Source of the DNA: Ruminococcus flavefaciens
Lineage (GTDB): Bacteria > Bacillota > Clostridia > Oscillospirales > Ruminococcaceae
Direction: 5' to 3'
DNA length: 64,000 bases
Assembly: GCF_900116855.1 (NCBI RefSeq)
Contig: NZ_UETD01000007.1
Span: forward strand, 165,617 to 229,616
Below the pieces are notes generated by a model. It did not search any database. It saw nothing but the letters and a program-made list of their open reading frames with translations, and was not told the origin of the DNA. This document shows, piece after piece, positions 22,430-29,677 of the stretch. Numbering within the stretch: the first letter of the stretch is position 1; each line of letters opens with the position of its first letter. The position numbers were made by a program, and so were the translations under genes.

Positions 22430-24091
22430 TTAGCAAGCTATCTGTGCAAACGACTTGTTTTCGGACGGCTTTAGAATCGGCACAGGTTCATGAGTTGTCT
22501 GGAAGGTGTAGCGTATCAGTATGGTGTTACCGCAAGTCCGCGAATATTTTTCAGGCTTCTCATAGACTTCAATGCGAGATATGAAAGCCCTGAGAAGTTC
22601 GGGAGTAACCTCTTTCAGTTCGATGTTAGCCTTCGCCTTTTCAATGAAGTCAAGCACGTACTTCTCCTGTAAACTTACAGTGTCAAGCTGATCAGAGAGC
22701 TCTGCAAGTTCAGTTTTCAGTTCTGACTGCTCCTTTTCGTAGCCTGCCGCGAGGCTGTCGTAACGCTCTGGAGACAATCTTCCCGATACTCTATCCTCGT
22801 AAAGGCATCGAATGATGTTGTCGAGTTCCTTGTTACGTTTTTCCAGCTTTGATTTCTTCTGCTCTGACTCTTTTCGGAGTTTCTGAGCTTCCTTTTCACC
22901 GTTCTGCATTGCCATTTCATAGAACTGCTGTGGATGCTCACGTGCAAGTAACGTTATTTTTTTGAGTTCCGCGAGAACTACCGCATCCAGTTCCATCGCT
23001 TTTATGTGATGAACGGAGCAATAGCTTCCTCCCTTAGTCTGATAACCGCCGCACTGATAATAGTTGTTCTCAGGCTTTATGCTCTTTCCTCGATGAAGAT
23101 ACATTTTCGAACCGCAGTCAGCACAGTAGATATATCCAACGTACTTGTCAGTATCACCCTGACGGTCGGGACGCTTTCTTCCCTCATAGTGTTTCTGAAC
23201 TAGGTCGAACAGCTCTCGACTTATTATCGCTTCATGCGTATTCTCAAATATGAGAATGTTTTCGGGGGTGTTCTTGATACGCTTCTTCAGCTTATTGGAC
23301 TTGCTGTATGTCTGAAAGTTCACAGTATCGCCGCAATAAATCCGATTGGACAGCATATCTCTGACCGTACTCTGAGTCCAGAGATATGGATGTTCAAGGT
23401 CAGGGTGCTTACTTTTCGTTCCTTTGGTGTGAAACTCATAAACACCGGGGCTCTCAATTTCGTGCTCTTCCAGGTATCTGCATATCGCTCTCGTTCCCTT
23501 GCCGTCTGCACATAGTTCGTAGATTGTCCTTACGACTGGCGCGGCGATAGGATCAGGGATAAGCTGTTTCGTATTGTCGGGATTCTTCATGTAGCCATAT
23601 GGAATCGAAGTCCCGACACGCTCACCGCGTTCTCCCTTTGCCTTGAATACAGCACGTATCTTCTTCGACGTATCTCTGGCGTAAAAGTCATTGAAATAGT
23701 TCTTTATGCCTGACATTTCGTTAAAGCCGTTCGCACTGTCAACGCCGTCCGTCACCGCAATGAAGCGGACATCATAAGCAGGGAACACGATCTCCATAAG
23801 CTTGTCAGTCTCCAAGTGGTCACGTCCAAGTCTCGACTGGTCTTTCACAATGACCGTTCCTACAAGTCCATCCTCGACATCTTTCAGCATACGAACGTAC
23901 TCAGGTCTGTTCTTATTGACTCCGCTGAAGCCGTCGTCCACATAATACTGACAGTTGCGGAAGCCATTACGCCCTGCGTACTCACTGAGCATCTTCTTTT
24001 GATTTTCTATGGACAGCGACTCGCCCTCACGAGCATCTTCCTGTGAAAGTCGGCAATACAAAGCTGTTATTAACTCATTGTTTGGTTTCAT
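22430..24091 (-). CDS. Large serine recombinase (TnpX-like)
   Basis: 553 residues. Catalytic resolvase domain 1-155 with Ser16 in YCRLSQEDAREGESLSIENQ and the QSRLGRDHLE segment; recombinase domain about 170-290 (PYGYMKNPDNTKQLIPDPIA); zinc ribbon CADCGSKMYLHRGK with the second Cys pair in YYQCGG and YCSVHH; then a long coiled coil (about 385-480). It cuts and rejoins the element through a phosphoserine intermediate. AAGGAGG precedes the chosen ATG; an ATG 8 codons upstream lacks one. Length and domains match transposon serine recombinases of Firmicutes. Confidence 0.92.
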   Translation of the reverse strand: MKPNNELITALYCRLSQEDAREGESLSIENQKKMLSEYAGRNGFRNCQYYVDDGFSGVNKNRPEYVRMLKDVEDGLVGTVIVKDQSRLGRDHLETDKLMEIVFPAYDVRFIAVTDGVDSANGFNEMSGIKNYFNDFYARDTSKKIRAVFKAKGERGERVGTSIPYGYMKNPDNTKQLIPDPIAAPVVRTIYELCADGKGTRAICRYLEEHEIESPGVYEFHTKGTKSKHPDLEHPYLWTQSTVRDMLSNRIYCGDTVNFQTYSKSNKLKKRIKNTPENILIFENTHEAIISRELFDLVQKHYEGRKRPDRQGDTDKYVGYIYCADCGSKMYLHRGKSIKPENNYYQCGGYQTKGGSYCSVHHIKAMELDAVVLAELKKITLLAREHPQQFYEMAMQNGEKEAQKLRKESEQKKSKLEKRNKELDNIIRCLYEDRVSGRLSPERYDSLAAGYEKEQSELKTELAELSDQLDTVSLQEKYVLDFIEKAKANIELKEVTPELLRAFISRIEVYEKPEKYSRTCGNTILIRYTFQTTHEPVPILKPSENKSFAQIAC

Positions 24092-24128
24092 AAATCCTCC
24101 TTCTCTGGAAACCAAACCGAATAGGACT

Positions 24129-24158
24129 CTGTTGGCGTACCTCTCGGTACACCAACAG
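24129..24158. repeat. Inverted repeat in the recombinase leader
   Basis: CTGTTGGCGTACC (24129-24141) faces GGTACACCAACAG (24146-24158) with one mismatch and a 4-base loop. It lies across the presumed start of the recombinase transcript (minus-strand TATACT at 24157-24162). Confidence 0.55.
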
Positions 24159-24197
24159 TATACTCCTACTCGGCTCGAAAGTCCAGTAAAAATTTTG

Positions 24198-24374
24198 TTA
24201 ACTTACTTTCACAAGATAGCGGAGTCTGTCCTCTACGGTCACATCTGTGTCAGTAGGGAATGCATTGATTACGGTAAAAGTCTTTCCGTCAACCGTGACC
24301 TCATCTATCTCATACTGTGTTCGGCGCAGTTCCGCATACTTGTTTGTTTCAGCTTTTGTGTTCTTTTCATCCAT
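24198..24374 (-). CDS. Small transposon protein, TnpW-like
   Basis: 58 residues, begins MDEKNTKAETNKYAELRRTQ, with a beta-rich centre (EIDEVTVDGKTFTVINAFP) and ending DRLRYLVKVS. AAGGAG lies 9 bases before the ATG. Short proteins of this pattern sit upstream of serine recombinases and near relaxases in Firmicute transposons (TnpW group), role unclear. The family match is from memory of the pattern. Confidence 0.6.
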   Translation of the reverse strand: MDEKNTKAETNKYAELRRTQYEIDEVTVDGKTFTVINAFPTDTDVTVEDRLRYLVKVS

Positions 24375-24433
24375 TCAATCATACTCCTTCTCATTGTCTC
24401 GTTCATGTTTCCTATGTGATTTGAATTGCTCAT
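24305..24433 (-). CDS. 42-residue ORF overlapping the TnpW-like gene
   Basis: AAAGGAG 7 bases before ATG opens 42 codons (MSNSNHIGNMNETMRRSMIE onward) that run 70 bases into the TnpW-like gene in another frame. It may be a leader for translational coupling or an older gene end. Low support. Confidence 0.3.
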   Translation of the reverse strand: MSNSNHIGNMNETMRRSMIEWMKRTQKLKQTSMRNCAEHSMR

Positions 24434-24458
24434 TTTAACATTCTCCTTTTTGATACGA

Positions 24459-24489
24459 AAATGGGTACGGTGTTTTACCGTACCCATTC
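24459..24489 (-). terminator. Terminator after the DUF6809 gene
   Basis: AATGGGTACGGT (24460-24471) pairs perfectly with ACCGTACCCATT (24477-24488). On minus it is followed by TTCG, a weak tail. It separates the mobilization operon from the recombinase part. Confidence 0.6.
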
Positions 24490-24504
24490 CGTTTAATTAT
24501 TATG

Positions 24505-24783
24505 TTATTTCAGGTTCTCGCTCCTGCCGAACAGCACATCAATTATCAGTTCAGCGCAGTCACGGAATCCTTGTATGTAGCTTTCCGCTGCCATTGTCTC
24601 GGACAGCATTCCCTGCATATCCGTTATGTCGTTCAGTAGTTTCTTGTCGTCAGCCGACAGCCTTTTCTCAAGCCTATCGTACATTTCAAGCAGCTCCAGA
24701 CTTCGCTTTGCGTAGTCGGAGTCCCTTTTCACATCGTGCTGACATGGTATGACGTTTCCGTAATACAGATCCTGCAACTTCAT
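24505..24783 (-). CDS. DUF6809-type small helical protein
   Basis: 92 residues. Begins MKLQDLYYGNVIPCQHDVKR and ends in helical GFRDCAELIIDVLFG, the pattern of the DUF6809 family, common in Firmicute conjugative and mobilizable elements, with the LYYGN(I/V)xPC start as its signature. AGGAGGTGA precedes the ATG by 8 bases; the longer in-frame ORF to 24954 overlaps the relaxase and lacks a ribosome site. Function unknown. Confidence 0.7.
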   Translation of the reverse strand: MKLQDLYYGNVIPCQHDVKRDSDYAKRSLELLEMYDRLEKRLSADDKKLLNDITDMQGMLSETMAAESYIQGFRDCAELIIDVLFGRSENLK

Positions 24784-24889
24784 CGCCGCGGTCACCTCCT
24801 GACCAACAATCATACCACAGCACTCAGACGAAATCCATTCATCAGACCTGACGAAAACCGACTGTTGAAACAAAGCACACCTCACAGGA

Positions 24890-26224
24890 CTATCCCATGT
24901 GTATTCCAAGTGCTTCTTTACGCTCTCGTTCCTCGGCGAGAGCTTTGCTGTCAATGTGTTCCCGAGCGTACTCGGTATCGTCGGCAGGCTCGTCCTCTAT
25001 CAACGTAGCCACAGCTGCAACGCCGCCGACAATGCTATCAATACCGACTGTGAGATCACTATCCACTTGGCAACTTTTGATCTGAGCCTGTGCTTGTATT
25101 CGTCGAGCTCTTTCAGCTTCGAGCCATATTCCTCGTTCAGCTTCCCAGCCTGTGAGGACAGGTCTGATGTTGCTTTCTTCAACTGCTCGACTGCTAAAGT
25201 CGCGGTTTCCGACGTTTGATTCAGCAGTTCCCGACAGGATTCTATTGTTGCTCTCTGCTCGGAGCGTACTGTTTTCAGCACCTGTTCTGTCTCTGCTTTC
25301 GTTGACAGCACCGATAGTGTTTGCAGTATCTCTAACTGCTCCTGTGCCATTAGCTTGTTCAATTTTATCAGCGCTCTCCAATTGGCATCGAGCACTAAGA
25401 CTGCTGGCTGAGTTTCCTCCGCTGCTGACAACTCCTTGTCGTACATCTGCTGCAATTCTTCTTGTTTCGAATTCATACTCCATGTTCTCCTTCCTATACT
25501 TCTCACCGTGAAGCTTATTATCACGGCACTTTCTCTTGTTCGGACAAGTGTAGGTGATGTATTTGCGGTTGTCCTCCCACCGTACACCATAGCCCTGCTG
25601 CTTCATTAAGTAGCAGAACTGCTTCTTGGTTTTGGCTTGTTTCATCACCTGATTAATGACGTTCATCAGCTCCCACTTGAAGCTCTCGCCGCGCTTGGCT
25701 AATCTGTACTCGCTATCGGAGAGGTAGTCCCTGTTCATTTTCTTCTTGGGAGTGTCGAGTACATGAACTCCGTAGTGCTGACAAATCTCATCGCTGAGTT
25801 TCATCAGCTGCTCAATGCTCTCCTTGTTGGAATGATACTTCTTTCCGTCCTCGAAGCTGACCGAGTTGAACACGAAGTGTGAGTGGATATGCTCTCTGTC
25901 AATATGAGTTGCCACAACAACTTCGTATTTGTTGAACGCTTTCTCCGCGAGCTCCACTGCAATTTGGTGTGCAAGCTCGGGTTCAATTTCATATCCGCTG
26001 GGGAAGCTCTGCACCAGATGATAGTAGAGCCGTCCGTCGTTTTTGTGGAACAGGTTCTTAGTCGCGGTCATTTCATCGAGAGCAGTCTCGGGTGAGCAGT
26101 TGACTCCTGTCACATAACGCTTGTCCTCTGAGACAGTTTTTTCCTTTCTGCTGACGTAGTTGAGGACGTTCTTCATGCCGCCAGCGGTCTGTGTTTTGTT
26201 GTTTATGAAATGGATAATCGGCAT
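24890..26224 (-). CDS. Relaxase/mobilization nuclease (VirD2/MobA type)
   Basis: 444 residues. The relaxase domain (1-about 210) has the metal-binding motif THIDREHIHSHFVFNS (about 106-121) and an N-terminal segment where the nicking Tyr is expected (Tyr in MKNVLNYVSRKEKT, about 23). It nicks oriT and leads strand transfer using a helper's mating channel. The C-terminal part (about 260-444) is Ser/Asn/Glu-rich and low in complexity, because a second gene lies there in another frame. AAGGAGG precedes two adjacent ATGs; the second is chosen for spacing, the first would give an ATGA overlap with mobC. Confidence 0.88.
   Translation of the reverse strand: MPIIHFINNKTQTAGGMKNVLNYVSRKEKTVSEDKRYVTGVNCSPETALDEMTATKNLFHKNDGRLYYHLVQSFPSGYEIEPELAHQIAVELAEKAFNKYEVVVATHIDREHIHSHFVFNSVSFEDGKKYHSNKESIEQLMKLSDEICQHYGVHVLDTPKKKMNRDYLSDSEYRLAKRGESFKWELMNVINQVMKQAKTKKQFCYLMKQQGYGVRWEDNRKYITYTCPNKRKCRDNKLHGEKYRKENMEYEFETRRIAADVRQGVVSSGGNSASSLSARCQLESADKIEQANGTGAVRDTANTIGAVNESRDRTGAENSTLRAESNNRILSGTAESNVGNRDFSSRAVEESNIRPVLTGWEAERGIWLEAERARRIQAQAQIKSCQVDSDLTVGIDSIVGGVAAVATLIEDEPADDTEYAREHIDSKALAEERERKEALGIHMG
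25000..25476 (-). CDS. Nested coiled-coil membrane protein in the relaxase gene (MobB-like position)
   Basis: 158 residues encoded wholly inside the relaxase gene in another frame of the same strand. Sequence looks like real protein: acidic N-terminus (MNSKQEELQQMYDKELSAAE), long coiled coil (about 40-130; LMAQEQLEILQTLSVLSTKA) and one C-terminal transmembrane helix (VAKWIVISQSVLIALSAALQ) after a basic segment. GGAAGGAG lies 10 bases before the ATG. In ColE1 plasmids mobB, a membrane-anchored relaxosome protein, is nested in mobA the same way; similarity of role is inferred from layout and topology only. Confidence 0.7.
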   Translation of the reverse strand: MNSKQEELQQMYDKELSAAEETQPAVLVLDANWRALIKLNKLMAQEQLEILQTLSVLSTKAETEQVLKTVRSEQRATIESCRELLNQTSETATLAVEQLKKATSDLSSQAGKLNEEYGSKLKELDEYKHRLRSKVAKWIVISQSVLIALSAALQLWLR

Positions 26225-26535
26225 CATTTCACCTCCTTGGCAATGTCGCAAACGGCTTGAGTGACAGCCTCGTGCTGTTCAATAAGCTCGTCCAGTCGGA
26301 CTGAGTGCAGCCGTCCTTCGTGCCCCAGCATTGCTATTTGATTGAGGTTCCGACCTATGGACTTCTGCTGTCGAGCCACTTCATCAAGTCCGTCAGCTAC
26401 TACTATTTTTTTGTCAAGTGCCGACCTGAGAACGAAGTCACTGAGAGACAGCTTGTGCCGCTGAGCCTTACTGTGTATCCGCTCATACTCGTCGTCGGTA
26501 CAGCGGATTGTGATAGTTCTGTTTCTCTTTCGCAT
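26224..26535 (-). CDS. mobC: MobC-like relaxosome protein
   Basis: 103 residues. A basic N-terminus MRKRNRTITIRCTDDEYERI is a ribbon-helix-helix DNA-binding start, followed by helical DFVLRSALDKKIV and the typical KSIGRNLNQIAMLGHEG segment of MobC proteins. It binds oriT and helps the relaxase nick. AAAGGAGG precedes the ATG; the longer in-frame ORF upstream runs through the hairpin-rich oriT candidate and is not credible as protein. Overlaps or abuts the relaxase start. Confidence 0.85.
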   Translation of the reverse strand: MRKRNRTITIRCTDDEYERIHSKAQRHKLSLSDFVLRSALDKKIVVADGLDEVARQQKSIGRNLNQIAMLGHEGRLHSVRLDELIEQHEAVTQAVCDIAKEVK

Positions 26536-26559
26536 ATTTAGACCTCCTTTGCTTCCGTT

Positions 26560-26720
26560 TTGTGTTTTGTTTTGTCGCGCCGATACGGTGACTTCCAGTC
26601 CGTTGGGACTATGCGGAGGCGCCATTGGGCGCGGCACCTCGCCGCAGGGGGTTCGGGGTTCTCCCCGACCAGCAAGCGTTCGGCGGACTGCCGAATGCGA
26701 TGCTGGCATTTCATACTTCC
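26560..26720. other. Candidate oriT: hairpin cluster upstream of mobC
   Basis: Between mobC and the repA stop lie 400 bases without a convincing gene. They are GC-rich and hold several inverted repeats: AGTCC/GGACT, GCGCC/GGCGC, TCGGGG-TTCT-CCCCGA and TTCGGC/GCCGAA. Such a cluster just before mobC/relaxase is the usual place of oriT. The nick site cannot be named from sequence. Confidence 0.5.
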
Positions 26721-26867
26721 GTTGCCTGTACTGCTCCGTCAGCGGTAGTTTTCTCCTTATACCAATTCCGCCACACTCGCTCCACGTTGCGCAACAATCG
26801 CTTTTGTGGGTACGGGTGGGATAACTACCCGATTTGGACTGCTGCGGCAAAAATGGGCATTTTTGTG

Positions 26868-26917
26868 CGTGACAGTAACGCTACCGTGACAGTAAAACTA
26901 CCGACACGGAAACCTAC
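26868..26917 (+). repeat. 17-bp iteron-like direct repeats
   Basis: Two tandem 17-mers, CGTGACAGTAACGCTAC (26868-26884) and CGTGACAGTAAAACTAC (26885-26901), then a degenerate third (CGACACGG...CTAC, 26902-26917). A further copy and an inverted CGTGACAGTA/TACTGTCACG pair lie at 26975-27010 inside the 3' end of the repA-like gene. Iterons beside a Rep gene suggest a replication origin. Confidence 0.55.
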
Positions 26918-26938
26918 TGACACGCCCCGCAGATGAAG

Positions 26939-27982
26939 CTATATAGACGTTTGTGAGCTGTCAGGCAGTGCCGGCGTGACAGTAACATTTCTACCGTCAC
27001 TACTGTCACGCTTGCCGTTGTAGTGAAGAATAATAACGCGACCTTTGTGAACTCTTTCGTACTTGAAATCAATTCCGTACTTGCTGAGCTCGTATCCATT
27101 CTGGACTAAGTCTCTTGTAACTCTGTTCGGATAAATGACTTCATCGGTAACTGATTTGAGTTCAGCAACTAACTCAGTTGCAGTACCTTCAAAGTGAATT
27201 CGCTCCTTGATGAAAAGATAAACAGCAGAGAGAACAATATTGTCGCGACTCTTTTGCGCCGCAGGTTCGTTCTCAACTATCCAGCGCATGACATCGGTGT
27301 CGAAATGCATTCGCAGTTCAGTGTATTCAATGTCACGCCCCTGACAATACATGATCGCTTTTCCTGAGCCGCACTTTGTTTCCTTGAGCGCAAAGTTGCC
27401 GTCAGTTGCACCGCCGATACCTGTACTGCCTGTCATCATATTGAACGGATTATCGTCCTTAGCTTTTCGCATATGATGTATCAGCAGTATGCAGATGTTC
27501 AAGTGATATGCAAGCTGTTTGAGCGCGATCAGTTCTGCGTAGTCAGCACCATAACTTGACTCAACATTGCTGCGCACCATTTGCATTACATCGACAACAA
27601 CTATTTTCAAGTCATCATGTTCCTTCTTGAAGTTTTCTATCTGTTCTTCAAGACCTGCACCGATTTTATCAGCGGCAACTGCGAAGTGAAGATTTTCAAT
27701 CGGTTCGGCATTCATCTTAAACAATCTGCGCTGTAGTCGCTGATAGTTATCCTCGAGACAAAGATACAAAGCAGTTCCCTGAATAGTATCACGTCCGAAT
27801 ATAGGAACTCCTGTTGCAATGCTGAGGCAGATATCCATTGCCAGCCATGACTTGCCTACCTTCTGTGCACCTGCAAGGACGTACAGTCCCTGCGTAAGAA
27901 GTCCGTCAATGATGAACTCCTTCGGCTTGAACACCGTTGACAGTATTTCTTCTGCGGTTTTCGTTTGTAACACATTACTCAT
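26939..27982 (-). CDS. RepA-type RecA-fold ATPase/helicase
   Basis: 347 residues. Walker A GAQKVGKS (38-45), Walker B IVVVDVMQ (about 126), and the LLIHHMRKAKDDNPFNMMTG segment of hexameric RepA/DnaB-like helicases (AAA_25). A C-terminal winged-helix-like region and a Ser/Thr-rich tail follow. In plasmids this protein unwinds the origin; in mobilizable elements it helps replication after excision. AAAGGAGG before the ATG. The 3' end carries iteron-like repeats. Confidence 0.82.
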   Translation of the reverse strand: MSNVLQTKTAEEILSTVFKPKEFIIDGLLTQGLYVLAGAQKVGKSWLAMDICLSIATGVPIFGRDTIQGTALYLCLEDNYQRLQRRLFKMNAEPIENLHFAVAADKIGAGLEEQIENFKKEHDDLKIVVVDVMQMVRSNVESSYGADYAELIALKQLAYHLNICILLIHHMRKAKDDNPFNMMTGSTGIGGATDGNFALKETKCGSGKAIMYCQGRDIEYTELRMHFDTDVMRWIVENEPAAQKSRDNIVLSAVYLFIKERIHFEGTATELVAELKSVTDEVIYPNRVTRDLVQNGYELSKYGIDFKYERVHKGRVIILHYNGKRDSSDGRNVTVTPALPDSSQTSI

Positions 27983-28007
27983 AGCATTCCTCCTTTCTCA
28001 TAAGATC

Positions 28008-28079
28008 CCCGACACAGCCAACAGCTTTTTTCGTTACGGGCAACTGCTCGTGCGAACTATTTGTGTGGGCTGTGTCGGG
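28008..28079 (-). promoter_or_regulatory. Large leader hairpin upstream of repA
   Basis: CCCGACACAGCC and GGCTGTGTCGGG form a perfect 12-bp stem around some 48 bases, ending about 25 bases before the repA start. An AGGAGGTGA just before it opens only a tiny ORF (GTG, 18 codons). It suggests translational or antisense control of RepA level. Confidence 0.45.
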
Positions 28080-28138
28080 CGATTCGTCACCTCCTGTTGT
28101 TTGCTGCCTGCCTAATAGCAGCATACATATTTGCACTA

Positions 28139-28177
28139 AAAAAACGCCCTGCCGAATGTCTCAGCAGAGCGTTGATG
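28139..28177 (-). terminator. Terminator/attenuator in the repA leader
   Basis: On minus AACGCTCTGC pairs with GCAGGGCGTT (one mismatch) followed by seven T. It lies between the sigma-like gene and repA. The rest of 27983-28346 is non-coding as far as I can see. Confidence 0.65.
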
Positions 28178-28311
28178 AAAATTGCCTCCATATATATACC
28201 GATGGGAAACGAAAAAAACGAAGATTGTAACGATTGGGAAGCAAATCTTTGTATAGATGCACAAGCGACAAAATAAAAAACATATATTCGATTAGTAATT
28301 TTTACCAGTAA

Positions 28312-28342
28312 AGAAAAATCCCCACAGCAACACTGTGGGGAA
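28312..28342 (-). terminator. Terminator of the sigma-like gene
   Basis: TCCCCACAG/CTGTGGGGA perfect 9-bp stem; on minus it is followed by TTTTTC. Confidence 0.8.
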
Positions 28343-28346
28343 ATGT

Positions 28347-29012
28347 TTACGCCGCCGGATCTTTATTGGAAGAACCATTGGGGATAGCGGTCTCAGGCGA
28401 TTCTTTTTGCATAAAGATGATCTTACACTTTTCAAACAATGCCAATATCCGTTTATAGTTGTAGCTGACTAATCCCGGATAACCGAAGGCTTTAGCTTCT
28501 TCATAGAGCGAGATATATTCATCACGAAGCTTGTCCAATGCTCGTCGGCGCAGATCCTGCACTGCTCTCACAGTTGTACCCATTCTTTCTGCGATCTCAT
28601 ATGTATCAAGTCTACTCTTGAAGGAGCAGTAGAGAGCGCTGTACTGCTTCTCTGTTAGAACTTCCATCGCTTCCCTGAGAACCGGATCATCAAATAGATC
28701 ATCAAATCCGTTTGTGACTTTCTTTTCAGCGCTGAGTACAACAGAAGGTGTGTCCTGAAAACGTTGCTTTCTCGCTTCCGCACTTTCCCACTCGTTGTAT
28801 TCTTCAAGACTGCAAGCCTTTCTGTTCTCATAATATCGCCTGTCAGAATTCAGCTGGTCTCGCTCGACCTTCTTCCATTCCTCAGACTCATAAAACGATG
28901 TCGCCTGTTCGTATGCTTCCTGACCATATGCCTCCTTATAGTTCTGTATCGGCGTATCCAACTCAAGAACGCTCGTATCGTTTTGCCTATGATGTCCATT
29001 CACTCTCTTCAT
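28347..29012 (-). CDS. Sigma-70-like HTH regulator of the mobilizable element
   Basis: 221 residues. N-terminal charged helical region (YGQEAYEQATSFYESEEWKK), then a region-4-like HTH: LTEKQYSALYCSFKSRLDTY, IAERMGTTVRAVQDLRRRAL (about 120-165). Similar proteins are the first gene of Firmicute mobilizable elements and are thought to control them. GAAAGGAAAA before the ATG. Its promoter overlaps a LexA-like sequence. It has its own terminator. Confidence 0.75.
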   Translation of the reverse strand: MKRVNGHHRQNDTSVLELDTPIQNYKEAYGQEAYEQATSFYESEEWKKVERDQLNSDRRYYENRKACSLEEYNEWESAEARKQRFQDTPSVVLSAEKKVTNGFDDLFDDPVLREAMEVLTEKQYSALYCSFKSRLDTYEIAERMGTTVRAVQDLRRRALDKLRDEYISLYEEAKAFGYPGLVSYNYKRILALFEKCKIIFMQKESPETAIPNGSSNKDPAA

Positions 29013-29080
29013 GCGTTTTCCTTTCTGGCGGAAGGCTTACTACGTATGTATAGAATGAACGTTCTTGTTTGGTTAATGCT

Positions 29081-29109
29081 ATTTTAGCACACGTTTGTTC
29101 GATTGTCAA
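29081..29109 (-). promoter_or_regulatory. Promoter of the sigma-like gene with LexA-like half match
   Basis: Minus-strand TTGACA (29104-29109), 17-base spacer, TAAAAT (29081-29086). The spacer contains CGAACAAACGTGTG, which fits the LexA pattern in its left arm (CGAAC) and partly in the right (GTGT for GTTC). Confidence 0.6.
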
Positions 29110-29147
29110 TAGAAAATCGAAAATTTGTTCTTTTATCAAAAATAAAA

Positions 29148-29177
29148 AAGATGCCTCCAGATATAACTAAAGGCATC
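29148..29177 (-). terminator. Terminator after the AbiH remnant
   Basis: GATGCCT/AGGCATC stem with a 13-base loop; on minus followed by TTTTTTATTTTTG. Confidence 0.7.
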
Positions 29178-29191
29178 GTTCACTATTGTGT

Positions 29192-29677
29192 TTATAATTT
29201 TTCTGATGAAGATTGCTTAAATATGATACTGCGGTTACTTCCATCAGTACGTTTAATCAATTCATCTTCTCCGATTACCTTTACTAAATTGGCAATCTGA
29301 CTACCTATTGATTCTTTACTATGATAGAAAATCGTAGTTATTGTGTTGTCTAATAATATAAGTCTTCTAAATATATCAGCGTCAGTTACATCCAACGAAT
29401 GACCGTAAATGTATACATTATTGATAGTTGGACTTGCTTTGGCAAATCTTTTATTGTTATCATTTATTAAACTAACCCAATCGGTATATAGGCAACCTGT
29501 TCCTTTATAAATTCTTTGGAAGAACTTTTTGAATTGTATGAACTCATTGTCCTTGTCTTTTGCTTCTCCTGACAAATACTCGTCAATTCTCAACACTAGA
29601 TTGCAGCTATTTACGTCGTTGGCTATATCCGCTTTAATATCCTTCTTCACATATGAATCAATACTGTTGTTTACCAT
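29192..29677 (-). pseudogene. AbiH-family C-terminal remnant fused to a phoU scrap
   Basis: 161 codons. The first 15 or so (MVNNSIDSYVKKDI) match PhoU (MVTNSIDSFVKKDI in the intact phoU at 39558-40202). After KADIA the sequence changes to an AbiH-like C-terminal region: YIYGHSLDVTDADIFRRLIL, TIFYHSKESIGSQIANLVKV, IGEDELIKR. AbiH proteins give phage abortive infection; the N-terminal two thirds are missing, so this is inactive. The junction is near 29630. Confidence 0.7.

Larger units (their letters stand above)
22427..29147. mobile_element. Mobilizable element with large serine recombinase
   Basis: A run of minus-strand genes: sigma-like regulator, RepA-type ATPase, MobC, relaxase with nested gene, DUF6809 protein, two small proteins and serine recombinase. 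This fits a Tn4451-like mobilizable transposon or an integrated mobilizable plasmid. No antibiotic resistance or mating-pore genes are seen. Left end is taken just after the GH9 terminator; the right end is uncertain, between the promoter of the sigma-like gene and the AbiH terminator. A shared 9-mer, ATTTTAGCA, occurs at 22427-22435 and 29081-29089. Confidence 0.7.

Noticed and set aside
25152..25511. Plus-strand frame opposite the relaxase/nested gene region
   Set aside because: Two same-strand overlapping genes already explain the open frames; this third one has no ribosome site and is Ser/Leu low-complexity.
26536..26850. 105-codon in-frame extension upstream of mobC
   Set aside because: The AAAGGAGG and ATG at 26535 fit MobC well, and the extension consists of oriT-like hairpins with Pro/Arg-rich nonsense translation.
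28087..28191. 34-codon minus-strand ORF in the repA leader
   Set aside because: No ribosome site, and it contains the terminator hairpin; more likely non-coding leader.
29060..29070. GAACGTTC near the sigma-like gene as a LexA box
   Set aside because: The two arms are adjacent without the four-base spacer that LexA sites need.
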